The notes beneath the pieces were generated by a model that was not told the DNA's origin, ran no database searches, and was given only the letters and a program-made list of their open reading frames with translations. Of a stretch of DNA of 49,960 nt, positions 10,521 through 19,006 are shown one piece after another. The DNA is taken from positions 1 through 49,960 of the forward strand of contig JADFZT010000031.1 in NCBI GenBank assembly GCA_015232395.1, in the 5' to 3' direction. The translations under genes and the position numbers were made by a program. The DNA is from Magnetococcales bacterium (GTDB lineage Bacteria; Pseudomonadota; Magnetococcia; Magnetococcales; JADFZT01). Numbering within the stretch: position 1 is the stretch's first letter; each line of letters begins with the position of its first letter.

Positions 10521-10763
10521 TATAGCAATTCCAATCAAGAATTGGACATATGCCGTTGCTCTTTTGCTGTCATTCCCGCGAATGCGGGAATCCAGAGTGT
10601 CTGGCACGAACCTTTCCAAATCTTGCTTCACTTTCAGCAAAACACCGGCCTTTCTTGAAAATTTGGTTTTTCCTTGAGGCCAATCATCAGCTCCCTGGAT
10701 CCCCGCCTTCGCGGGGATGACGAGTCAGGGAAGAGTGTCCAATTTTGAAGTAGAACTGCTATA
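10521..10763. repeat. MITE-like inverted-repeat element (243 bp)
   Basis: The ends form imperfect terminal inverted repeats of 28 bases (10521-10548 against 10736-10763, 22 of 28 positions matching; both ends start TATAGCA and finish AATTGGACA reading inward). Inside them is a second pair of inverted 27-base arms (10569-10595 and 10695-10721, 24 of 27 matching). Each of these is itself a hairpin of the GTCATTCCCGC type. No coding capacity is seen. The structure suggests a non-autonomous mobile element. The ends are flanked by TA-rich bases, so a TA target duplication is possible but not proven. It fills most of the gap after the kinase operon and may also act as its transcription end. Confidence 0.7.
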
Positions 10764-10814
10764 TACACCTCCAAAGAAATGATTCAGCTGTCAGCCAACA
10801 TGGCTGATAGGATA

Positions 10815-11309
10815 TCACACCTGAATATCCAAGGATTCCGCCCTGCTCCCAGGATGACTTCTACGGGCTTTTTCAACCAATTCCCCACTTTGCACATAGC
10901 TTAACGCCGTCAGAAGAAAGTGGGTGGTGGCCCGACGCAGTCGTTCACCCCGTTCGGCATTTTCATGGACTACCCGCTCCAAAACGGTCAGAGGAGGGGG
11001 GAAGAGCCAATCCAAAAACACCCCTTCCGGTGGATCTGAACCAGAGGGTGCCTCCGTCTCCTCCCCTTTGGGATGACCGTGTGAGGAGGGGGGTTGCCGA
11101 TTCTCTTCTGGATCGACGCTACTCTCTTTTCCAGGGTTTCCCCCTTTCCGCAGCCAGGCAGGAACCGGTTGGCTGGCTCGAACATGACGGGCTTCCAACT
11201 CCTCGCCGTTGGCGGTCAGAATATCCTGTAACACCCCCTGAAACCGCGCCACATCGCTCAAGAGATTGGGAATTTCGAAAAAGGTGGTATTTGCCAATGG
11301 ATGGATCAT
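10815..11309 (-). CDS. Hypothetical protein with proline- and acid-rich middle
   Basis: 164-aa protein that I do not recognise. The ATG at 11309 has a near-perfect Shine-Dalgarno sequence (GGAGGTG, about six bases away), so it is very likely translated. Residues 1-45 are predicted to be helical, residues about 50-100 are low-complexity and rich in Pro, Ser, Gly and Glu, and residues about 105-155 form a second helical stretch containing several Arg/Glu pairs. There is no signal peptide or membrane segment. It is separated from nth by about 130 bases on the same strand, so it could be co-transcribed with that gene. No function is proposed. Confidence 0.7.
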   Translation of the reverse strand: MIHPLANTTFFEIPNLLSDVARFQGVLQDILTANGEELEARHVRASQPVPAWLRKGGNPGKESSVDPEENRQPPSSHGHPKGEETEAPSGSDPPEGVFLDWLFPPPLTVLERVVHENAERGERLRRATTHFLLTALSYVQSGELVEKARRSHPGSRAESLDIQV

Positions 11310-11441
11310 GATTCACCTCCTTTTTTTCGCCTCCTCCCTATTTTTCTTATCGGCAGGCGGAAAGAGCAGGATGAAGGGAATCGATGGGGGAACGATCTGA
11401 ATCAGGGAGGGGAGGAGGGGGAAACCGTCGGTTAGATGCCT

Positions 11442-12095
11442 CTAACCCACTGCTTTGGGGGGCTTTTCAGACCAGGTACACCACGCATGAATCGAACACC
11501 CTTCGCAATCGGGCTTGCGGGCTTTGCAAACATAACGGCCATGAAGGATCAGCCAGTGGTGCGCATGCCGCAAAAAAGCATCCGGCACCACCTTCAGCAA
11601 ATCCCGCTCCACGGCTACGGGGGTTTTTGATTTGGCAGCAGCCAGACCGGTTCGGCGGGCCACCCGAAAGACATGGGTATCCACCGCCAGAGTGGGTTGG
11701 CCAAAAGCGACATTCAAAACCACATTGGCGCTCTTGCGCCCCACACCGGGGAGGGACTCCAACTCTTCACGGCTTTGGGGTACCTCACCCTCAAATCGAT
11801 CCAACAACATCTGGCTCAAGGCGAGGATATTTTTGGCCTTGTTGTTAAAAAGACCAATCGTGCGGATGTGATTGCGAATCTCATCCACTCCCAGCTTGAC
11901 CATCTCAGGGGGGGTAGAGGCTTTGGCAAAGAGGGCCGGGGTGGCTTGGTTGACGCTGACATCGGTGGCTTGGGCCGAAAGCACCACTGCCACCAGCAAT
12001 TGATAGGGCGTGCGATGTTTCAGCTCTGTCTGAGGTTCGGGATCCCGCTCCCGCAAGGTGGTAAAGAGGGCTTCAATCGCTTTTTTTTTGATCAT
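11442..12095 (-). CDS. nth: Endonuclease III (base-excision DNA glycosylase/AP lyase)
   Basis: Removes oxidised pyrimidines and cleaves the abasic site. With the ATG at 12095 the protein is 217 aa, close to the E. coli enzyme. The helix-hairpin-helix motif LPGVGRKSANVVLN contains the catalytic Lys (121), and VDTHVFRV carries the catalytic Asp (139). The C-terminal cysteines 190, 197, 200 and 206 have the C-X6-C-X2-C-X5-C spacing of the [4Fe-4S] cluster. An in-frame TTG at 12107 would add four residues; GAGGG lies just before it, so the start is not certain. All catalytic and cluster residues are intact. The next gene upstream on this strand is a phosphofructokinase, about 100 bases away. Confidence 0.95.
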   Translation of the reverse strand: MIKKKAIEALFTTLRERDPEPQTELKHRTPYQLLVAVVLSAQATDVSVNQATPALFAKASTPPEMVKLGVDEIRNHIRTIGLFNNKAKNILALSQMLLDRFEGEVPQSREELESLPGVGRKSANVVLNVAFGQPTLAVDTHVFRVARRTGLAAAKSKTPVAVERDLLKVVPDAFLRHAHHWLILHGRYVCKARKPDCEGCSIHAWCTWSEKPPKAVG

Positions 12096-12154
12096 GATAC
12101 CGTTCAAGCCCTCCCTGGCTCCCTCTTGACGTCAGCTTCCACCTGTCCTTCCTG

Positions 12155-12194
12155 TTCCCTGTCAGGCTCTCCCGTTCCCTGTCAGACTCTCCTG
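12155..12194. repeat. Two tandem 20-bp repeats between pfp and nth
   Basis: TTCCCTGTCAGGCTCTCCCG at 12155 is followed at once by a copy with two or three changes at 12175. A third partial copy follows around the end of the phosphofructokinase frame. No hairpin with a T-run is seen. This is a small local duplication of unknown meaning. Confidence 0.6.
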
Positions 12195-12195
12195 T

Positions 12196-13416
12196 TCAGG
12201 GTTTTTTATTCAGGATCGGTGCGATCAGGGGGGCTCGCAGCCGCAAGGTGGAGGGCATGCGAGAGCCAAGTAATGGGGATAGGTAGAGCTGGAAAGCATC
12301 GGTGATATCGGTGCCGTCAGCAGAGATAAACTCCTTGGGCATGGTTTTGGTCTTGCCTGCTACCGCCTCCAGGGGGGAGAGGCGATATTCCACTGAATAG
12401 TGGCCGGTGCGGTGGATGGTGACAGAGCCGTTCACCCCGTGCCAAAGGGCATACTGTGAGGCCTTTTCCCCCACCTCTCGGGCTTCCATCTGGTCCACAT
12501 CGGACACCACTCCCAAAAAGGAGCGCTGTAGATAGCCGAAGGTATCCCCCCGTACCCGCTTGATGCCGAGCTTGGACTTGATGGCGTTGGTCAAAAGATC
12601 GGCCAGAGCCCCGGTGCCGGAAAGCTGGACATTGCCGTGGGCGTCGGTCTCCACCTGGGTTTTGAGTTTGGTCACCAGGGGGGTGCCCGTTTCGTCGTGA
12701 ATGCCTTCAGAAACCGCGATCACACAGCGGCCCAGGCGATCATGGATGGTTTTGACATTCCCAAGGAACGCATCCATGTCAAAGTTGCGTTCCGGGAGAT
12801 AGATCAGGTGGGGGCCGTCGTCACGAAATTTCCGTCCCAGAGCCGAAGCAGCGGTCAAAAATCCAGCGTGACGCCCCATCACCACCCCGACATAAACCCC
12901 GGGCAGGGCGCGGTTATCCAGATTGACCCCGGCAAAGGCACTGGCCACAAATCGAGCTGCAGAAGGATAGCCCGGGGTGTGATCGTTGACCACCAGATCG
13001 TTGTCGATGGTTTTGGGAATATGGATGGCGGTGAGGTCGTATTGCTCCTTTTGGGCAAAGTCGCTGACAATACGCAGGGTGTCGGAAGAGTCGTTGCCAC
13101 CGATATAAAAAAAATAGCGAATTTGGTGGGCTTTCAAGACCTGGAAAATTTCTGAGCAGTAGGCTGCGTCCGGCTTGTCCCGGGTGGAACCCAACGCCGA
13201 ACCGGGGGTAGCTGCGACCCGTTCCAGGTTGTGGGTGGTCTCCTGGGTGAGATCCAAAAAGGCCTCATCCACAATCCCCCGCACTCCGTGGAGCGCCCCG
13301 TAGACATGCTCCACCTGCTGAAATTTGCGCGCCTCCAACACCGCCCCGACCAAGGATTGGTTGATCACGGCAGTGGGCCCCCCCCCTTGGGCAACCAACA
13401 CTTTCCCCTGTTTCAT
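12196..13416 (-). CDS. pfp: 6-phosphofructokinase, probably pyrophosphate-dependent
   Basis: Phosphorylates fructose-6-phosphate at the glycolytic commitment step. 406 aa, ATG start preceded by AAGGAG. The glycine-rich N-terminus (AQGGGPTAVINQS) and MGRHAGFL are typical of the family. Two sites decide the phosphate donor: the E. coli GGDG motif reads GGND here (106-109), so Asp replaces the Gly that admits ATP, and PKTIDND (134-140) has Lys where ATP enzymes have Gly. Both are features of PPi-dependent enzymes, which work reversibly. Asn 108 in place of Asp in the Mg-binding position is seen in the long-type subgroup. Donor specificity is inferred, not shown. The gene looks transcribed with nth downstream and is near a phosphoglycerate kinase gene at 20.7 kb. 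Confidence 0.88.
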   Translation of the reverse strand: MKQGKVLVAQGGGPTAVINQSLVGAVLEARKFQQVEHVYGALHGVRGIVDEAFLDLTQETTHNLERVAATPGSALGSTRDKPDAAYCSEIFQVLKAHQIRYFFYIGGNDSSDTLRIVSDFAQKEQYDLTAIHIPKTIDNDLVVNDHTPGYPSAARFVASAFAGVNLDNRALPGVYVGVVMGRHAGFLTAASALGRKFRDDGPHLIYLPERNFDMDAFLGNVKTIHDRLGRCVIAVSEGIHDETGTPLVTKLKTQVETDAHGNVQLSGTGALADLLTNAIKSKLGIKRVRGDTFGYLQRSFLGVVSDVDQMEAREVGEKASQYALWHGVNGSVTIHRTGHYSVEYRLSPLEAVAGKTKTMPKEFISADGTDITDAFQLYLSPLLGSRMPSTLRLRAPLIAPILNKKP

Positions 13417-13538
13417 GATGCCACGCTCCTTATACCCAATAGTGGTAGTGACCCCTCAAGCATGATCGGGCTGAGTGCCATCCGGCACTCTCAAACAGAT
13501 CCGACCAAGGCCGCTATCTTAGCCCAATTCCAGACACG

Positions 13539-16500
13539 CTATGAAGCCACGATGGGAATCACCTTGCGTTTTTTCGGGGGTTTGCCAAACACCTTGTTGA
13601 TCAGTGCTTCCCCACCATCCGTCTGATAGGCTTCCAAAACCTGATTCAGCACCCCTTGAGCCGTCTCGGGATCCATGCCGAGGGCCTGGGCGATTTCCTG
13701 GAAAAGCTGCAACTCCTTTTCGGCCCCGGGATCACCGATTTCCCGATCCAGCTGGTAGCACACCCCTAACAGGTAGAGGGAATCCTCCTGCAGCTCCTTG
13801 GCCTTGGCCAGCCGTCCCAATTGATAAAAAGTGGCCGCTTCCCCCTTTTTATCGGCCAACTCACGCTTGATGGCCAGGGATTGCCGAAATCCGTCCAGAG
13901 CCCTGTCGTGCTCCTCACTGTTAAGATCCAGAGTGGCCATCTGGTGCAACACCTGCCCCTCCATCTCCTGCTGTCCGGTGGACCGCAGGTGTTCCAGAGA
14001 CTCCTGGTAGAGGGGGCGCGCGCCTTCCGGGTTGCCCAGACGGAAAACCAACTCCGCCATCCAGGGCAAAAGCCTGGCGAGCCCTTCTTGATCGGTGCTT
14101 TCCCGATAGATAACCACTGCTTGCCACAAAAGCTCCCGGGCCTTGGGAAGGTTGCCCTGTTCAAACTCCAGAAAGCCCACTTTTTCGAGAAATGCCGCCC
14201 GGGCCTCCCCGTGGTCTGTTTCACCAAGAATTTCCAGCCCCTGCTCCAGCCAATTGACCGCAGCGGGCAGATGTCCCAAACGCTGGTCGATGGTGGCCAT
14301 CTCCATCAGAGTGCCCACCCCCTCGCTGCCTTCTCCCAGCAGGGTAAACTGGCGTGCGGCTTCCGCCAACCAGGAGATACGGGAAAAACCCCGATCCATG
14401 GGCAGATCCTGGACCCATTTTTCCACCAACCAAGCCCAGGCACGCTGATGGACCCCTTTTTTGGTCTCATCCGAAAGTCGGGCAGGGTCACTCAGCCAGA
14501 GGCGTAAAAAACCATAAACCGAATAACAGGCAGACTCACCTCGGCCCCCATGGGGATGGATCAACCCCTGCTCCTGCCACTGTTGGATGGTGTCATCAAT
14601 CTCACCCGCCTCCAAACCGCTCACCACCCGAATTCCCTCCCGGGTCAAGGGCAGACGCACCAGCGCCATGGAGGAGAGGGCTTTGCGGGCCTTGGAGGAG
14701 AGGGTTTCATAAATGGGTGAAACAAAGCGATCCAGACAAAAGGCCTCCCGCATGGCCCCTCGCTGCCGGGAATCCGGCTCCTCATCCAGCCGTTTCATCG
14801 CCTCGTTGATACCCTGATACATCTCCTCAAGGGGGGCGCTCTTCAGGGCTTCACGAATTTGGGACAGATAGCGGGGGGTGACCCCGGCAAAGCGGATGAT
14901 CAACTCCGAAAGACCCAGGGAACGGTGGGCATCCAGAATCGAGGCTACCCGACGATCCCGGCGCAGAGTATGGAGAAAACAGGCCTCCGGCAGGGAGTTG
15001 ATCTCGGCATGAACAAATCCCTCGGGCAGTTGGTCGGGATCATCGGGGGAAAAATGGCTGGTGACAATCAGCCGGGATTTGCCCTTCAGGTGAGTCAGCA
15101 TGTGGAAAAAAAAGCGACCCATCAGGGGATCCTTGAATCCTCCCCCACCTGGAATGAGATCGCCATCCAGATTATCCAGCACCAACACGGTCGCGATCCG
15201 CTCGTTCATCATGCGCACCAACAGCCCCAAACGGTCACCAATGCCGATCCCGGGATGGTGGAGCAAAAACCGCTGCTCGTCCGCCAGTTTCAATTCCTTC
15301 AGGATCGGATCAAACGCTTCCAAAACCCGGGAAGGGGTGATGGGATTACCGGGAGAGGCCGCGACCGCGACCGGCAGCAGACCCTCCTTTTCCAGCTGAT
15401 GGCAAAGATGGGCTGCCAGGGCGCTTTTGCCCACCCCCCCCAGACCGGTCAAAATCACCCCTTTGGTCGCCCCGGAACACAGGCCCGGTAAAAATTGCTG
15501 AATCTCACGGCGGCGGCCCAGAAAATCCCCCACATATCCCCCATCCATACCGGGGAGGGGAATCACCTCCAAGCGTTCAGGCTCCGGGGTGACCCGGGGA
15601 GCGTTGGCGGCAGCATTAAAAATGTGCGCCTGATCCGATGCGGCATAGATCGCAGGCAAGCTCCACTCCGGGGCTGACGGGGGCGGCTGGGTCGCCTCTC
15701 CCCCCTGACGGCTCTCAAAAAGGGCCTGATCCAGGCTCTCTCCACCGGCCAAGGCCCGATAAAAAAGCCGCACCGATTCCGGAATCCGGGAGAGGGCCAA
15801 TGGCCAACCCAGGGCCAGAGGCACACCAGCGGCCACCAACCCCTGACAGAGGGCACCCACTCCGGCGACAGGGGGCGGATGGTTGTCATTCTGTCCGGAA
15901 ACCACGACACACTGTACGCCAGAAGAGGCAAACAGCGACTGAGCCATCTCATCCGCCGTGAGCACTTCCGCCATCCCCTGGTCATCCTCAAAAGCAAAGT
16001 GACCGCTCTCCTTGCGGATCAGGGCCGGACCTGCCAGATGAACCACGTGGGGCTGAAAACGGCTCAGGGCTGATTTCAGTTCGGCCACGCTCCCCATGGG
16101 AATACCCTCAAAAGCGATAGGCTCGGAAAGGGTGCTGAAAGCCGAAAGCAGAGCCCCTTGTTCCCGTTCCAGATCCCCGACGGGCTGATCTTTGGGCGAA
16201 GCGGCCAAAAAAAGCACCCGCAAGGGGGCCGGAGCCAGGGTGGGGCAGCAGTGGGCCAGGCCGTGACCGGATTTGGGCTGACGGCGCACGCTGAAAGCAG
16301 AGTCAAGTCCCAGGGGTTGCCCTTCCGGGGGCCGCATGATTTCCCACGGCAGGTTCAGGATTTCCGGCGCTTCGGAGGCGATGGTCAAAAAGAGTGGGGT
16401 ACCGGCAGGAAATTTTTCGGCCAAGCTCGACCACTCAGGCGCCAGCCAGAGGTGAAAAAGCTCCGTGCCAGCGCTAAAGAGGGTGTTGGTCACCATCTCT

Positions 16501-16688
16501 TCGGGGGCGACTTTTTTAAACAGCAGACGATAGCCATCCACCACATCGTGAACCTGACGGTAGGCAGCCTTGGCAATGGCCCGCTCCGGGGAAGGCTCAC
16601 CACCATTGAAGCTGGTGGAAACCTGGTAAGGCGTGGCCTCATCGTCGGTGCGACGGATGGAAAGGGTCAAAACAGGTTGGATGGACAT
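13539..16688 (-). CDS. CHAT-STAND NTPase-TPR protein with degenerate CHAT domain
   Basis: 1049 aa from ATG 16688 (a GTG at 16754 would add 22 residues; neither has a strong ribosome site). N-terminal ~150 residues are of unknown fold and contain the LPWEIM segment often found before CHAT domains. A CHAT (caspase-like) core spans about 155-355. A STAND/NB-ARC NTPase follows: GRRREIQQF near 391, Walker A GLGGVGKSA (415-423), Walker B VLVLDNLD (about 501-508) and sensor-like RLIVTSHF. A winged-helix-like region and several TPRs (about 790-970) follow. In the CHAT core the usual GHG with catalytic His reads AGPA (Pro near 221), and the NAC with catalytic Cys reads SGQ (Gln near 266), so protease activity is probably lost. 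STAND proteins act as sensors that oligomerise on ligand binding, often in defence or cell death. No effector gene adjoins it. Confidence 0.85.
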   Translation of the reverse strand: MSIQPVLTLSIRRTDDEATPYQVSTSFNGGEPSPERAIAKAAYRQVHDVVDGYRLLFKKVAPEEMVTNTLFSAGTELFHLWLAPEWSSLAEKFPAGTPLFLTIASEAPEILNLPWEIMRPPEGQPLGLDSAFSVRRQPKSGHGLAHCCPTLAPAPLRVLFLAASPKDQPVGDLEREQGALLSAFSTLSEPIAFEGIPMGSVAELKSALSRFQPHVVHLAGPALIRKESGHFAFEDDQGMAEVLTADEMAQSLFASSGVQCVVVSGQNDNHPPPVAGVGALCQGLVAAGVPLALGWPLALSRIPESVRLFYRALAGGESLDQALFESRQGGEATQPPPSAPEWSLPAIYAASDQAHIFNAAANAPRVTPEPERLEVIPLPGMDGGYVGDFLGRRREIQQFLPGLCSGATKGVILTGLGGVGKSALAAHLCHQLEKEGLLPVAVAASPGNPITPSRVLEAFDPILKELKLADEQRFLLHHPGIGIGDRLGLLVRMMNERIATVLVLDNLDGDLIPGGGGFKDPLMGRFFFHMLTHLKGKSRLIVTSHFSPDDPDQLPEGFVHAEINSLPEACFLHTLRRDRRVASILDAHRSLGLSELIIRFAGVTPRYLSQIREALKSAPLEEMYQGINEAMKRLDEEPDSRQRGAMREAFCLDRFVSPIYETLSSKARKALSSMALVRLPLTREGIRVVSGLEAGEIDDTIQQWQEQGLIHPHGGRGESACYSVYGFLRLWLSDPARLSDETKKGVHQRAWAWLVEKWVQDLPMDRGFSRISWLAEAARQFTLLGEGSEGVGTLMEMATIDQRLGHLPAAVNWLEQGLEILGETDHGEARAAFLEKVGFLEFEQGNLPKARELLWQAVVIYRESTDQEGLARLLPWMAELVFRLGNPEGARPLYQESLEHLRSTGQQEMEGQVLHQMATLDLNSEEHDRALDGFRQSLAIKRELADKKGEAATFYQLGRLAKAKELQEDSLYLLGVCYQLDREIGDPGAEKELQLFQEIAQALGMDPETAQGVLNQVLEAYQTDGGEALINKVFGKPPKKRKVIPIVAS

Positions 16689-16810
16689 ATTATAAACGTG
16701 AGCCCCTGAAAAAAGAGATAACGCGTTATTTAAACGGATCGTTCCGCCAGGCACAACGCCCGAAAGTGGGGTGATTCTGTCTGCTCACCCCATCCACCGT
16801 CCCAAATGGG

Positions 16811-16859
16811 CCGTTGGATCATGAGCCGTTGGATCAATGGTCCTCTGGATCAATGGATG
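16811..16859. repeat. Short GGATCA tandem repeat
   Basis: Three imperfect copies of a ~16-base unit built around GTTGGATCA or CTGGATCAATGG lie between the CHAT-STAND gene and the deaminase gene. No terminator-like hairpin was recognised. Probably simple-sequence expansion. Confidence 0.5.
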
Positions 16860-16895
16860 CCAATACACTTTTATTCAGCTGTGCCGACAGGTGGA

Positions 16896-18158
16896 TCAAT
16901 CACTGTCACAAAGCCTTTTCGCCCGCTCGGAAGCTTCCCGAAGGATCTCCTCTTCCCCTGGAATCTGCCGATCTTGCATCAAAATTTGCCCATTTACCAC
17001 CACCGTGTCTACCACATGGCCGGTGGCGGCATAGACCAGATTGGAAATAAAATCGTGTTCCGGAGTGAGTTCCACCACCCCTCTGCGTAAAAGCAAAAAA
17101 TCAGCCTTTTCCCCAACAGCGATTTGCCCCGACTGCCCCAACATCGGCGCTTTGGCACCTGTCGCCACTCCCCACGCCTCCCGAGCCGGAAGCAAAGTGG
17201 GATCCTGGGCAGCATGTTTTTGGATCAGGGCGAATGTCTTGAGTTCCTGAAAAAGATCAAGGCTGTTGTTGGAAGCCGCACTGTCGGTGCCCAGGGCCAT
17301 GGCAATCCCCCGTTGGGCGGCCCGGGCATAGGGAAACACCCCCCCCACGGTCAGCTTCATGTTGGAGACCGGATTGGTGATGAGCAGAGCCCCTCGCCGG
17401 GCGATCAGATCCAACTCGGCGTCATCCAAAAAAACCCCATGAGCCAGCTGGGTGCGTTCGTTGAGAAGCCCCAGCCGATCCAGATAGTGGGCTGGGCGAA
17501 TACCTTGTTTTTTCAGACAATCTGCCACCTCACCGGCTGTTTCGGAGAGGTGAATATGGATGGGGGTTTGCCGCTCTTCGGAAAATTGTGCCACCCACCG
17601 CAAGCTCTCCTCGCTGTTGGTATAGATCGCGTGGGGGGTGATGGTATGGCGGATTCGATCTGAAAAATCCCGGGCCTGATCATGGCTTTCCAGCGCCTTC
17701 CGCCGGCAATCCTCAGCTTGTTTGAGCCCCGCCACATCGATCATGGGGGTGCCCACCCCGGCGCGCAACCCGGCATCCTCCACCGCCCGGGCTGCGGGCA
17801 AAAACTGCCAAAACATATCCTGAAACTGCACCGTCCCCGAACGGATCATCTCCAGACACGCCAAGCGGCTGCCCCAATAGACATCCTCATCGGTGAGCTT
17901 GGCCTCAGCGGGCCAAATCCTGGTTTGGAGCCACTCCATCAGAGGCATATCATCCCCATAGCCCCGAAAGAGGGACATGCCGGCATGGGTGTGGCCATTG
18001 ACCAGCCCGGGAACCACAGCCATTCCCCGACCATCGATCACAACCGCCCGGGATAATGGTGAGAGATCCGGACTGAGTGCGGATATCCGCCCTTCCTGGA
18101 TCTGTAAATCCACCAGGCCTTGATCCGGCAGCCAGACATTTTGGATGTGGAGAGTCAT
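16896..18158 (-). CDS. mtaD: 5-methylthioadenosine/S-adenosylhomocysteine deaminase
   Basis: Amidohydrolase that deaminates methylthioadenosine to methylthioinosine (and often S-adenosylhomocysteine). 420 aa. Metal ligands of the fold are visible: HTH (His 56, His 58), His 203 in IHIHLSE with Glu 206, His 240 (LAHGVF) and Asp 292 (GTDSAASNN). The segment HAGMSLFRGYGDDMPLMEWL is characteristic of the MtaD/SsnA branch. It lies 17 bases downstream of a methylthioadenosine-phosphorylase-family gene on the same strand, which strongly supports a role in methylthioadenosine salvage. An 8-oxoguanine or guanine deaminase role is less likely given this neighbour. Confidence 0.88.
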   Translation of the reverse strand: MTLHIQNVWLPDQGLVDLQIQEGRISALSPDLSPLSRAVVIDGRGMAVVPGLVNGHTHAGMSLFRGYGDDMPLMEWLQTRIWPAEAKLTDEDVYWGSRLACLEMIRSGTVQFQDMFWQFLPAARAVEDAGLRAGVGTPMIDVAGLKQAEDCRRKALESHDQARDFSDRIRHTITPHAIYTNSEESLRWVAQFSEERQTPIHIHLSETAGEVADCLKKQGIRPAHYLDRLGLLNERTQLAHGVFLDDAELDLIARRGALLITNPVSNMKLTVGGVFPYARAAQRGIAMALGTDSAASNNSLDLFQELKTFALIQKHAAQDPTLLPAREAWGVATGAKAPMLGQSGQIAVGEKADFLLLRRGVVELTPEHDFISNLVYAATGHVVDTVVVNGQILMQDRQIPGEEEILREASERAKRLCDSD

Positions 18159-18175
18159 GGGGTTGTGGAATTATC

Positions 18176-18913
18176 TTAAAGAGGAGGGGTTGGGTTGGCT
18201 GGCATCAGCTGATGGAGCAGGGCGTTCACACAGCGAAGCAGTTTTTCCTGATTGTGCTGCACCTGCCCCTTGAAAGCCGCGTAGGAGAGCGCCTCCTCTG
18301 CCAGACCGTTGGCCAGATTATCCACCATACAGATGGCGGCGTAGGGAATACCCAACTCTCCGGCCAGGATGCACTCGGAAGCAATGGTCATCCCCACCAG
18401 ATGGGCGTGGCTGGCCAAAAAACGAATTTCAGCCGGGGTTTCAAAACGGGGGCCTGTGGTCTGCCAATAGACCCCCCCATCCAGAGGCGCTGCCAGATCG
18501 GTTTGCTGCCAGGCTGCCAAAATGTCTCTCCGCCAAGCCCCATCAAAAGCGGGTGGGCGGTGGCTGCGGGCATCGTCGAAAAAGCTGAGATTGACCTGTA
18601 GAGCCAGAATATCGTCTGGAACCACCAAGGTGCCGGGTAGAATATCGGTGTGCAGACTCCCCACTGAGCCCACCCCGATGATCCGGGTCACACCCGCCTG
18701 CTTCAATGCCTGAAAGTGGGCCAAGTGGTTGACCCGGTGGGCAGGGGTGTAGGGATGGGTGCCGTGACGCTGCAAAAAGCAGAGCCCATCCCCAAGACTC
18801 AGGGTCACCGTACCGTGGGGGGTCTCCTCCCAGTGGACCCGAGCTTGCTGGAACCAGTTGGCGTCCAGAAGACCGGTGCCACCGATAAGGGCGATTTTTT
18901 CAGGCTGGGGCAT
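18176..18913 (-). CDS. MTAP-family phosphorylase, probably 5'-methylthioinosine phosphorylase
   Basis: Purine nucleoside phosphorylase of the methylthioadenosine phosphorylase family, 245 aa. Family signatures: IGGTGLLD at the N-terminus (phosphate loop), RHG with a TPAHRVNH segment, GVGSVGSLH, TTGPRFETPAEIR, and a C-terminal MVDNLANGLAEE. It cleaves a methylthio-nucleoside with phosphate to the free base and methylthioribose-1-phosphate. As the deaminase gene follows in the same operon, the natural substrate is probably methylthioinosine, giving hypoxanthine, as described for Pseudomonas aeruginosa. Methylthioadenosine remains possible. No methylthioribose-phosphate isomerase (mtnA) lies nearby, so the rest of the pathway must be elsewhere or absent. 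Confidence 0.85.
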   Translation of the reverse strand: MPQPEKIALIGGTGLLDANWFQQARVHWEETPHGTVTLSLGDGLCFLQRHGTHPYTPAHRVNHLAHFQALKQAGVTRIIGVGSVGSLHTDILPGTLVVPDDILALQVNLSFFDDARSHRPPAFDGAWRRDILAAWQQTDLAAPLDGGVYWQTTGPRFETPAEIRFLASHAHLVGMTIASECILAGELGIPYAAICMVDNLANGLAEEALSYAAFKGQVQHNQEKLLRCVNALLHQLMPANPTPPL

Positions 18914-19006
18914 GGGTAGAGATCGGCTAATACCGGCTCAAAGGGTCAACCATTAGAGGGATCGACGACCAAACAAAAAATCGATGACCAAAAAGGGCGG
19001 CTTAGG

